Positions 43,155 to 53,822 of a stretch of 64,000 bases of DNA are shown in pieces (within the stretch, counting starts at the first letter, position 1; each line of letters opens with the position of its first letter). The translations under genes were made by a program, and so were the position numbers. The notes beneath the pieces are model-generated. The model had not been told where the DNA came from. It ran no database searches and worked only from the letters and a program-made list of their open reading frames with translations. Source of the stretch: Verticillium longisporum (lineage: Eukaryota; Ascomycota; Sordariomycetes; Glomerellales; Plectosphaerellaceae); contig JAETXT010000003.1 of the NCBI GenBank assembly GCA_019188255.1, positions 5,828,001-5,892,000 on the forward strand, read 5' to 3'.

Positions 43155-44894
43155 ATGGAGAGTCAGGGCGCTGCCGCATGGACGCAGCACCCCAAAGATG
43201 CGATAGTCGAGCAGGCATTGGACGACGAGGCAGACTGCTCAGATTCAGGCAACGAGTCTTTTACGACGGCGGTTGAGTACGATGAAGGCTACACGGCTGT
43301 GGGGCCCGTTGCCGGACAACGCAACCTCAGGGAGGAGCTCATCAAGGAGGAAGGTCTCGGCGCGGCTGTCTCCGTGGATACCACAATCTCACCGAAAGGA
43401 CCTCCAGTCACGAGCCTTGCCTTCAACATCAGCGCGGCCGCATTCGCCAAAGCGCAGCAGGCTCCAGCGGGCACCCCCGATTCCTACTGGTCTCACACCT
43501 TCTACCGCGGACGTGATGTGGACGGCCTGGAGCAGAATGTCAAGGTGCACTACTGCAAGAGCAAGCACAAAATGGAGCGCGTGTGTCAGTACTTTCTCGA
43601 CGAGAAGGTCCTGGGCTTTGACCTCGAGTGGCAGCCCAGCGCAAGCAAGTCCTCGGGCCCGAGACGGAACGTGTCGTTGATCCAGCTGGCCAGCCCGAGC
43701 CGCATCGCCCTCTTCCACGTGGCGCTCTTTCCCGGAGCTGACGACGACTTGATGGCGCCGACGTTTAGGCAGATCATGGAGGACCCAGACGTGACCAAGG
43801 CCGGCGTCAACATCAAGGGCGACTGCACGCGCCTGCGCAACTGGTTTGACGTTGGCACGAGGGGGACCTTCGAGTTGAGTAATCTGTACAAACTCGTCAA
43901 GCACTCGACTTCCGGCCGCGTGGATCTGGTCAACAAGAGGCTAGTGTCGCTGGCGACACAGGTCCAGGACTGCCTCGGGCTGCCCATGTTCAAAGGGCCT
44001 GATGTCCGGTCGAGTGACTGGTCGCAGGCCCTGAACATGCAGCAAATCACTTGTCAGTATTTCATGCAATCGATCTTTTCTATGTTCCCGGACGTGAGCT
44101 GACCACCTTTTGCAGACTCTGCAGGTGACGCGTATGCTGGTCTGCAACTCTATCATGTCCTTGATGAGCAGCGGATGGCGCTGACACCCAGGCCTCCGCT
44201 GCCATATCACGTCGAATACAACCTGCCGATCCGCCTGGCGCCCGGAGTGACAATACCGTCACCAGAAGAGCTCGCTGAACTCGCCACCCCAGTCCAGGCC
44301 ACCGCCACAGCCAGTGGCTCGATGACCCCCGCAGCATCAACAATGACAGCAGCAGCACCAGCAGCAGCAGCAGTGGGCGGCGGTGGTGTAACACGACAAC
44401 CGGCAGCGATAGACACCTCGCAGCAGGCCACCACCCAATCGACATCGGCATCCGCATCCGCACCCCCGCTCTCGCGCTCGCCATGGGGGACGTCGGACCC
44501 GACGCGCAACATGGACGCCAGGGTGCTCGCTGCAGAGTCCCGTGTCGCCACTTACCGCGCGTCAAAGACGAGCATGCGCACGACGCCCACGTCGCTGCGG
44601 TCGTACTATCTGTGGCACGACAACGAGGGCGTCGGGCCGGAGGAGGTTGCGAGCATCCTGCGTGTGCCGCCGCTGCAGACCAACACCGTGGTTGGCTACG
44701 TGCTCGAGGCAATCAAGCTGGAAAACTTGCCGTTCGACAAGAAGAGGTTGAGGAACGAGGTGCTGCACCTCCTTCCGAGAGATGTCATGGAGAGGAGATA
44801 TCCGGCCATTTTCAAGGCAGCGCATCAGGTAGACGTTGCCGCCGGGAAGTCGGAGAGCGACTACGCGGCAGCCAAATCAGGCTGGCCGTTGTGA
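43155..44894 (+). CDS. DEDDy 3'-5' exonuclease domain protein (Werner/RNase D type) with C-terminal helical region
   Basis: Exons 43155-44052 and 44116-44894, with a 63-nt intron (GTCAGT...TGCAG); 558 residues. Catalytic residues of the DnaQ-like fold are visible: D156 and E158 in GFDLEW, D223 in NIKGDCTRLRNWF, and Y300/D304 in YSAGDAYAGLQLY, formed only after splicing. Thus it is DEDDy, like WRN exonuclease and plant/fungal homologues. After a low-complexity Ala/Thr/Ser linker (about residues 350-430), the C-terminus has SYYLWHDNEGVGPEEVASILRV followed by VVGYVLEAIKLENLPFDKKRL, resembling the helix-turn-helix found after RecQ helicases. No helicase domain is present. The start at 43155 (CACCATGG) is preferred over 43038 on context. 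Substrate, DNA or RNA, is unknown. Confidence 0.88.
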
Positions 44895-47800
44895 CCTTGA
44901 AGCTACCTAGAAGGCCTGCGGAAGACTTCGTCTTGACTGCATATAGTCGGCTACAGCCATTAGTGCAGTGTCAATTCCAGAAGGAATGTGGACATTGTCG
45001 AAGAGTGTCTACACCGTAACGCAGGGTGACCTCAAAGAGCCGGCCGCAGGGAAACAAACATTCGGTCATGGCGCGCACGACGCTCTAGGATCGTTACGCT
45101 TCACTGTCGTGCAGCCACGCCGACCAGGCAACGTGCTGCCGTCTCAAGGTGCACACAAGCTGGAGGCAGGGGATTCATTGGCTGGCAGGGCTACGTTGGT
45201 GGTTGGGACGCAGATCCCCGCCACAAGGCCGCAGCCACGCGGACGGCGCCACGGTAGACACGGCGCAGACGATCGAAAGCCAATCGCCCATGTCCGACAC
45301 ATCAGATGTCCAACAAAAGATTTGATAGACCTCACAGGCGGCCTCCATGATGGGCCAGCGCGTCAGCACACGACAGTGGAGAGACGACAGCCATTCGCCT
45401 CCCCGTATTCCATGCGGGGTCAATGGCAACAGGTTTGGGGAAGCGATCGGACAACGGCGTGCCAAGGCCACCGAGGGGGTGGGGGCTCTTCGGTGACGAG
45501 ACGTCAGGCAATAGACATAGATGATGGAATCTTAGCAGAAGGAGCAAACTCCGGAGACAATAATCGTGCGCAGCCGCCGATTACGCGGGGGGACCCATCG
45601 ATGTGTGTCTGTGTTGTTGTGTTCTGGTGATCACATAATTCGATGTGGGTACACCTGACTGGCACGCAAGGAGAAACAGAATGATCCCGAGGTGCTATCT
45701 TTAATTCACAATGCCATGCGCCTAAGGATGCGACCCTTCGCGCAAGGGGTGCGCGCCTTCGTTGTCCCCCCGAAAGCGAAAGGGGGGGGGGGAGGGCAGA
45801 GCGAAGGGGGGTTCTTCTCTCTTGGCTCTGGCTCTTGACCAAAAAGTGCGCAGGGGGGTGTGTAAGCCTCTGAAGGATGCCTCGTCAGAAAGCGTGTCTG
45901 GACAGATTCGGTTTCGCTCACGCCGTTGACGTGGAATCGGGGGACGGATGGCCCACCCCAGCCAATGCGCTTCGAGGCAACGACAAGAGACGAACGATGC
46001 GATGTACCTTGGTATGCAAGCGGCCGTTGGAAGGAAACCGTGTACAGCCCAACTGCCACGACCAGATGACAAGTGGGCAAGGACGACAACAGAATAGGTT
46101 GGGCTTCCGCGTGGGCACATTGACGGTGCAGGTCGCGGCAAGCAATTCGAAACAGGCGGTACGGCGGAGGCTAACGAGTAGTCCTTGCGTTTGCCACTGC
46201 TACTATGGTGGACGACGCTGGGGCATCTCTCGTCTGTCGGTAACTTTCTTCTCTTCTTTGTTGTTCCCGACATTTTGACGCTGAATCGGATCGGTCGGCG
46301 TGTGGCGTCGGTCTCTCGCCCTGTGCACGACCGCACGTCCTGTGCTGACTGTCTTGGCCTTGACTCGACTCACTTTGAGGCGGACGAGGAGGAGGAGGGA
46401 TGGACCCTTGGTGTTTCAAGGCGAGGCTCATCGGGTTCGAGGCCACTGCATTTCGTCACAAGGCACGGATGGGACGAAGACCGACGGGGGTTGACGCGAA
46501 GAATGCTTCGGACGAGTCTGGCTTGTCTGAGGCCTGCACGAACATGTCTGCCTGCTCTTCCGTGGGTACACAATGGCCGTGTCTTAGATCGCTCGCGGAG
46601 GGGAGAGACGGTACGATTCGTTGACTGGAACACGAGCTGGCCTCCAGTGAACGATGGACTACAGTCGTGGAGTTCAGTCGTGACGAAAGGCATGCCAAGG
46701 CTCGCCTTCCTTGGTGAGTCCTCCTCCCCCAGCTTCTGCATTGCCCAGCGATGAGCGTGCCAACCCATGGTCCGAAGCTTGCCCCTGCCAGGCCTGGCAG
46801 CTTCTGGTGTACCATTGAGAGGACGGTCCCTCGCTCGAGACTTCAACGGCTGAGCGTATTGCATCAGAGCCCCAAGTATCGCTCTAGGGCGCCGGCAGAT
46901 AATTTGCGATGCAGGAGAACAACAGGGGGTGGATAGAGTGAGTGGGAAAGGGGGGGGGGGAGAAGGCGAAGGAAGAAGTGTGCTCACCCACTTCGATTCC
47001 TCTGCAATTGCACCCCAACCCCCTGAAGAGCGACACGAGATAGGCTGGAGACTCCTGACTGGCGGCTTCCGTGGGGCACCCTAGATGGACATCAGATGGC
47101 GGCATGTCACCCGCCCGCCAATGCTATGGGCCGAGATACCTGGACAGACCCGTTGAAGGGCCCCCCTTTTCTCCCACCCCCGTTCCATTTCCCCCCCCCC
47201 CTTGGCGTTCTTTCTTCCTCTGCGGTCCCTTTGGCTCCTCGGGCAGATCCCAGGATGGCAGCCCCAGGGGCCTGTCTGCTAATTAACCAACTCCCAGCAG
47301 GCACTGGCCGAATGGGAGGGCGAATGATGAAGGATGAATGACGGGGACCCGCGCCCCCCTAACCCTTACAGCGGCGAATGGCTTGGTTAGAACAAGTAGA
47401 GTGGACATTTTTCGGGGGTTGAGGTGAATGAAATGCCTGCCACTGTCAGAACCGTGCCTTACGTCGTGCCTGGGATCGTCTCCTTTTCACCTACCATCAT
47501 TTTTTTCTCTCTCTCTCTCTTCTTTCTTTCCACTCGACTCGGCTGCATCATCCCATCGGTTTCGTTCGTCTGCCGATCATTCGTTCGTTTGTTCGACGGT
47601 CCAGCACTGCGCACTTGTCGAACTCTCCCCCCTGCCCCACGCCGGCCTATTTCCCATTCGGCCCTCGACATTCGCTTTCCGCCTGACAACGACCGTGAGT
47701 CTGGACACCACCAGGCCCTGGGTGCATTGAGTTTGGACCTTCAGTACATAGGGTGGTTAAGAACCGGATTCTCAAATCGAACAGTCTTGGACTCGACCTT

Positions 47801-48447
47801 GGCCCTCTACCGCGAGAAAGACGAGCGAAGAGCAAGGACCCGAAGCTCTGCTACTGCCTTCACCAACCAGTTTTCCTCCCACCTCGTACTTGGCCCGACC
47901 ACCCTGGCACGACCCAAAACACCTGGTAGGCACGACCAAACTCAACGCTACTGGCTCCTGCCACCCGCCACCAGCGCCCGCAAACCGCAACGTCAACTTT
48001 ATTTACCACCCAGCCTCCAGTTGCTGCGTTGCCAAACACAACACACCACGGCTGTGCCAGCGTTTCTGACGTGCGAAATCGAAACTGACTGCTGCATCTT
48101 CGTCAATTTTCGCACAATCGACAACGACAAGTGTATCTGGGCCTCGCTTCACCAACAGTCACTCTTTCTTGCCCCCTTGCGATACCGTTAGACGGAAAGT
48201 GCTGCCTACTCCCTTGGAGAGGCACTCGCGAATTCAGGGGCTGGTTCTTCTCGACTGCCTGTACTATCTAGACGCCCACCTTGACGACCCTCCCAACCGG
48301 ATACTTGGCGACCGACAAAGCGTCCAGAGAGCATTTGCCTGGGTCTCGCAGCCTGTCTTTTCTCTATTTCCCCCAAAAGGGCCAACCCATTCGCGACGTT
48401 CATCGCACGCTGTGTGGATTCCGGCTCCCTGCCTCTAATAGCCCACC
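44895..48447. other. Gene-poor tract of 3.5 kb upstream of KNR4
   Basis: Several mid-sized frames overlap on both strands without domain content. Contains G-runs (45781, 46951) and C-runs (47190). From about 47480 it becomes pyrimidine-rich and probably holds the KNR4 promoter and long leader. No RNA gene recognised. Confidence 0.5.
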
Positions 48448-50219
48448 ATGGCGTTCAAGTACGTTTCGAAGCCTCCCTTGCGCCCCCTCAACAGCAGGCC
48501 ACCACGATCGCACGCTTTCCATGATTGATTTTCAATCCATGCTAACAACTTGTTCATCAGCATTAGTCAAGCTTTTCGCTCCTTCTGGCATGACATGACC
48601 AGCTACGACAGACGTTCGTGACATTACATCCCTTGAACACCCGACGCGTCTCCTGACTAGTGCAATCCAGATTCTTCCGTCGACTCTCCCTACCGCAGTG
48701 GCCGACACGTCCCTCTCTCCAACGGCCGAAACAGCATGCTCACATCGGTGGCTACGGCTGCCTCGGAATCACACACCAACATTTCTTCTCCCTACCAAGA
48801 CGAAAACGGCATCCCGAATCTGTCCAGGGAAAACAGCAGCACCAGCTACCATGGCGCTGGCATGGGCTCCCCGTACACGCCCTCAAGTCCTGGGCCCTAC
48901 TCCCCGGGCCTTCGCTCTCAGAACGCGCGACAGAGCACAGCCGACGGCTTCGACGTGCTGAGCAATTCCGGCGACGTGCCGATGCAGCCATCCCAGGATG
49001 GCATGCCACCCGCCTCTCCTGTAGCCCGCTCATGTAGGAAAACCGTCGCCTGGGCTGAAGCCAACTACCCCGAACTGTTTGATCAGCTGTGCGAAGGCGC
49101 CACGAACAACGACCTCAACGAACTCGAGCACATGCTCGACTGCACGCTGCCCCAGGATGTGCGCGAATCCCTCATGATCCACGATGGTCAAGAACGATGG
49201 GGAACACCCACGGGCATCATCTTCGGCTCCATGTTGCTTGACTGCGAGGAATTGGTTCAAGAGTGGGAGACGTGGCGCAAGGTGAACCAGCAGTATCTGC
49301 TCGATACCAGCGTTGTCAAGCCCGCCGTTCCGTCCAAGGCTCTCGGCGGCAGCAGCAGCCAGGCATCTTCTTCCAAGGCGGCCCCTTCCCCCGCGGCTGG
49401 AGCGAACAACCCCGCATGGCGACAAGATCTCAGGGAGCGCCAAGAATCGGTCCCTCCCAACTCGGTCCAAAGGCATACGCACACCCCGCGTGGATTCCCC
49501 TGGTGCGCGATTGGGGTGGCAACAACCTGGCCGTTGATCTGGCTCCTGGCCCTGGTGGCAAGTGGGGTCAGATCATCCTCTTTGGCCGCGACTACGACAC
49601 AAAGTACGTTGTGGCCCGCTCTTGGGCACACTTCATGGCCATGGTCGCCGACGATATCAGCAGCGGCAAGTGGTTCGTCGATGAGGATTCTGGCGAGCTC
49701 AAGCTGCGCGAGTTCAAGGACCCCGCGTGGAGCCCCCTTACTTCAGCATTCTTCGCTGGAGGATGGACCAGAAGTACGGCCGCCGCGCCGCCAGGCGCCG
49801 ATCAGCCGCACCCCCAACAGGACATCGTCCCCGCTGGCTCTGGCGCGAGCTCCCCGTACGCCAGCCCTCCCGAGTCGGCCAACGGCGAGCCCCGCGGCCG
49901 TTCGCTGCAGCGTCTCAACGGCGGAAGCCCACTCGCCAGCCCGATCCGCCCTGGCATGGGCAAGCCCAGTCCCCTTGCACGAGTGACGGAAGAATCTGCT
50001 CTGCCAGAGATTGACACGAACGGCTTGAAGCCTCCCAAGCTTGTCGAGGTCGAGACGCCGCGGCCAAGCGAAGAACAACCGCTAAAGAACGGGTCCCACG
50101 CATCTCTCCTCGCCAGGGCCGATTCTCCAGAAGACGGCAAGGAGAATATGGCGCCAAAGTCCAAGCTCAACAAACAGTCCGATCTGGTCGAGGAGCCGAT
50201 GAAGGAGATTGAGATATAG
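48448..50219 (+). CDS. KNR4: Knr4/Smi1 cell-wall assembly regulator (apparent frameshift)
   Basis: Regulator of glucan synthesis and cell-wall integrity signalling, partly disordered with a central SMI1/KNR4 domain. Exons 48448-48458 (11 nt), 48561-48613 and 48671-50219, with introns of 102 and 57 nt. The spliced start reads MAFNISQAFRSFWHDMTSYDRH, conserved in fungal Knr4. The SMI1 domain begins near WAEANYPELFDQL, includes LPQDVRESLMIHDGQE and WGTPTGIIFGSMLL, and continues as AYAHPAWIPLVRDWGGNNLAVD and FGRDYDTKYVVARSW. These halves are in different frames: at the AAA run 49469-49471 one base is missing. With it the protein is 537 residues. The C-terminal third is Ser/Pro-rich and ends in an acidic EEPMKEIEI. 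The long 5' leader and tiny first exon are typical for the locus. Confidence 0.92.
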
Positions 50220-51115
50220 ATGGGTCTGCCACCGGAAATGAAACGAACGATGATATGGATTCCGGGTCACTTTGTTTTCTCAGCAGCGAAAGAGACGGCT
50301 CTCACATACAGCAAAACACAGGAGTTAGGTGGCGTCCACGGGTCTGGTCAATCGACATGATGATTGCATGCCGGCAAGGGGTTGACTCACTCTTACAAAC
50401 GCTTTTCAAGGCCTTTCGGCCTATGGCGAATGGTTATCTTTCGCTTCCTCTTTTTATCAATTCTCGCGTCGGTCCCCTGACCGTCGACTCTCTGGAAAGA
50501 GTTTCCTAGCAGTAATGGTGGATTGGCGGATTGGACTATTCTAACTTGCGGACATGGGAGACGAGGAAACGGGGAGCTTCCCATTCGTATGGCATTTTCC
50601 ACGTACATTCGAGCGTCATTGGCCTGCAGGCTTCTCCGCCTTGCGCTGCCCGGCATATCAGTCTCCTGACTACGGAGAGTTGCTCATCACGCTGGCTCAC
50701 GCCGGCGGCAGTGAGGCTCCCAAATTGAGTAGTCACAGATCGAGCCTCAGAGTAATTGTATTGTACATTACAGCCAAGTTTTTGGTCTTTATCAGTGGTG
50801 ATCCCGTGTCGTAAATGTGACATGGCTGAGAGGATAAAGCGAGCATGGCATCCCCAGGTAGGAAAACTTCACGTGATCTATCACCGAACTCCGAGAGTGG
50901 GGCCCCGAGCCGCACCCGCCAAGCAGCTGTCCCATCCAAGAAACACCACGACAGGCAGTCGTCATCCAGCCATCTCCAACAAACCCATCACCGAGCAACC
51001 TCACAACATCACCGCTGACTCCCGAACTCACGCATACCCTGCTTCCCTGAGAGCAGAGCGCCGCCTTGTATCCGCCACACACCGAGCGAACCGACCGTCG
51101 CCCAACAGCCCAAAA
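50220..51115. other. Intergenic region
   Basis: 3' region of KNR4 and promoter/leader of the Vps68-like gene. No other gene recognised. Confidence 0.5.
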
Positions 51116-51713
51116 ATGGAGGAAGAGCGTCTCTGGAAGTTCCGCAAGCCTGAGTGGCTCAACAGCGCCTGGTCGCGCAACGCGGGCGTCTACGCCGCGG
51201 GCGGACTCGTACGTTTTGATCCGACTCCTTTCCTCCCCCCATCAGTCTTCGTCCTGAAATCGCCGAGCTGACACGTGCCCCCCGTTCTGCCAGTTCTCCC
51301 TCGCCTTCTACGTCATGCTCGACAGCGCCGTGTGGTCCAAGACGATCAACGGCTCGGACACGCACGTCACCTTTGTCGACTGGCTGCCGCTCCTCTTCAG
51401 CAGCCTGGGCATGCTCATCATCAACAGCGTCGAGAAGACGCGGCTGTCGGCCGACAGCTTCAGCTACTCGGGCAACGGCGTCGCGTGGAAGGCGCGCGCC
51501 GTGCTCTTCCTCGGCTTCGCGGCGCTCGCCGGCGGCATGGCCGGCGGCGTCACCGTCTTTGTGCTCAAGTTTGCCGTCCGCGGCGTGGCCATGCCGGCGC
51601 TGAGCATGGGCGTCGAGAACGTCGTCGCCAACGCGCTCGTCATGCTGAGCAGCGTCGTGCTCTGGGTGAGCCAGAACATGGAGGACGAGTACAGCTACAA
51701 CCTGTCGCTGTAG
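51116..51713 (+). CDS. Vps68/TMEM50-family membrane protein
   Basis: Exons 51116-51208 and 51294-51713, with an 85-nt intron; 170 residues. The N-terminus (MEEERLWKFRKPEW) is followed by four hydrophobic helices. These lie around AGVYAAGGLFSLAFYVMLDSA, TFVDWLPLLFSSLGMLII, AVLFLGFAALAGGMAGGVTVFVL and VANALVMLSSVVLWV. This is the UPF0220/TMEM50 pattern; yeast Vps68 works with Vps55 in late-endosome to vacuole transport. The conserved INSVEK motif after TM2 supports the family. The junction is phase 0 and falls inside TM1. The product ends NMEDEYSYNLSL. Confidence 0.9.
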
Positions 51714-51750
51714 GATGCGTGCCTGTGCGTGTTTTGTTTGTTTCTTCTCT

Positions 51751-51784
<34 letters not shown>

Positions 51785-52363
51785 AACGTGGGCAATGGCT
51801 TCAGATGAAAGGGTGTATGATGCATGCGCGCGCATGAGAAGACGAGCAAGGAACTTTGCTGGCACACAGCGCGAGGACGGTGAGGCGGCGTGCTACTTGG
51901 GACTGGGTCGGAGACTGTACACTACGCAACGCAACCATGGACTGACGGAATTAGCGGGCAGTACGACGGACGAACTCCTTTTGATTATCATCTTCAATTA
52001 CTCTGGGGGAGGTGATTTTCGGAGCTTGCGTTGTGCTATTTCCCTCGAAGCCCGTTTCGTCTGCGGGCGACTGAGGCTTCATTGCCAGGCACATCTTGCT
52101 GGGGTCTACTGATGGTGCCAGTGAGCTATGAGGAAGCTGGCATACTTTCAAGCCATGCCTCTATATCTTCATCGAGCCAGGTACATTGAACTGCACGAGT
52201 CGTCAGGGTGGGGCCTCCGGGTGCGGTCGGCCGGGAGTGGATTTTCTCTCGGGCCGAACGACGCAATTGACGTGGGGCATATTCTTTCGTCGCTCAAGAC
52301 AAAAATTCCAAGCCTTGGACCCCGCTGTCGGCCATCTGTAAACCACCTGCAATGCTCGATCAA
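51714..52363. other. Intergenic region with GA microsatellite
   Basis: 3' side of the Vps68-like gene and promoter of the PRPP synthetase gene. A GA-rich microsatellite (51751-51784) lies just after the Vps68-like stop. No gene. Confidence 0.55.
51751..51784. repeat. Imperfect (GA)n microsatellite
   Basis: About 17 GA units with a single interruption, in the probable 3' UTR of the Vps68-like gene. Confidence 0.95.
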
Positions 52364-53822
52364 ATGGCGAACGAGATCAGGCTCCTATCCGGGAGCGGGC
52401 ACCCGGAGCTCAGCGCTCTGATGGCGAGCCGGTACGTTTCTGGGACTGCTGACGGGGGGGGCTGCCCCAAGGGAGCTCTCGGGTCGCAAAGCCCAAGGCA
52501 GGGTGCGCGGCACGGAAAACAATGGAGCTAACGCCCGCTGCAGACTCGGAATCGAAGTCGCCAACACAACGAGCCTGCAATATTCGAACCAGGAGACGAG
52601 GGTCATCATCGGCGAGTCGGTCCGCGACGAGGATGTCTTCATTCTCCAGTCGACGGCCCCGGGCGAGGTCAACGACGGCCTCATGGAGCTGTTCATCATG
52701 ATCAGCGCCTGCCGCAGCGCCTCGGCGCGCCGCATCACCATCATCCTCCCCAACTTCCCCTACGGCCGCCAGGACAAGAAGGACAAGTCTCGCGCCCCGA
52801 TCAGCGCCAAGCTCATGGCAAAGATGCTCGAGGTGTCCGGCTGCGTAAGCTCCCACGCCTAGCCCCCAAATTCCCTTTCTCCCGGAAGGCTCCCTGAAGG
52901 GGCTTCCAGTGCCAGTCGTGTCTGACACACTCGTCTTCCAGAACCACGTCATCACGATGGACCTGCACGCCTCCCAGATCCAGGGCTTCTTCAACGTCCC
53001 CGTTGACAACCTCTACGCCGAACCGTCCATCCTCCACTGGATCCGCAAGAACCTCGACGTCGAGAACACCGTCATCGTCTCCCCGACGCCGGCGGCGCCA
53101 AGCGCGCCACCTCCATCGCCGATCGCCTGAACACGGCCTTTGCGCTCATCCACAAGGAGAGGCCGCGCCCCAACGTTGTCGGCCGCATGGTGCTCGTCGG
53201 TGACGTCCAGGACAAGGTCGCCATCATTGTCGATGACATGGCCGACACTTGCGGAACTGTACGCTACGCGCCCCCTTTGCAACCCCTGCGCTGTCCCTTT
53301 CGTCTGGGCCCATATTCAGTCTGCTAACTAACACACGCAGCTCGCGAAAGCCGCCGCTACCCTCAACGAGCACGGCGCTCGCCAGGTCTTCGCCATTGTT
53401 ACGCACGGCATCCTCAGCGGTAACGCTATTGAGACGATCAACCAGTCCTGCCTCTCTGGCGTTGTTGTGACGAATAGTGAGTTTCTCCCTCTGCAGTATC
53501 CACAGAACCGCATTGCTAACAAGCCTCCGCAGCTGTGCCCCGTAAGTTATCTGACCACGTCTGCTTCCCGAGCAGCGGTCCTGGAAACATGGCCGTTGTA
53601 CCATCCTGAAATATGAAACTAACCCGCGAATCCCAGTCGGTGACAAGGTCGAGCGATGCCCCAAGCTCAAGGTCATTGACGTGTCGGCAACGTTGGCCGA
53701 GGTAAGCTCTCCCCTTGTCCGGCAGTTCGACGTACCACGCATACTGATATCCCATGTAGGCCATCCGGAGAACCCACAATGGCGAGTCCGTCTCGTATCT
53801 CTTCACCAACGCCCCCCTGTAA
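52364..53822 (+). CDS. Ribose-phosphate pyrophosphokinase (PRPP synthetase) (apparent frameshift)
   Basis: Makes PRPP from ribose-5-phosphate and ATP for purine, pyrimidine, histidine and tryptophan synthesis. Seven exons: 52364-52431, 52544-52844, 52942-53258, 53341-53476, 53533-53541, 53637-53701 and 53760-53822. With one added base the protein is 319 residues. Motifs: [39 protein letters not shown] (ATP/catalytic loop), [13 protein letters not shown], and the PRPP loop [10 protein letters not shown]. Exon 5 is only 9 nt; skipping it would break TNTVPLGDK. Exon 3 loses frame at the CCCC run 53081-53084 between VIVSP and [15 protein letters not shown], both strongly conserved. An in-frame upstream ATG at 52352 would add MLDQ. 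The product lacks the long insertions of yeast Prs1 and Prs5, so it is a Prs2/3/4-like subunit. Confidence 0.93.

Noticed and set aside
45722..46754. Overlapping 130-205-residue frames on both strands
   Set aside because: Arg/Ser/Pro-rich, mutually overlapping and disrupted by G-runs; no motif supports any of them.
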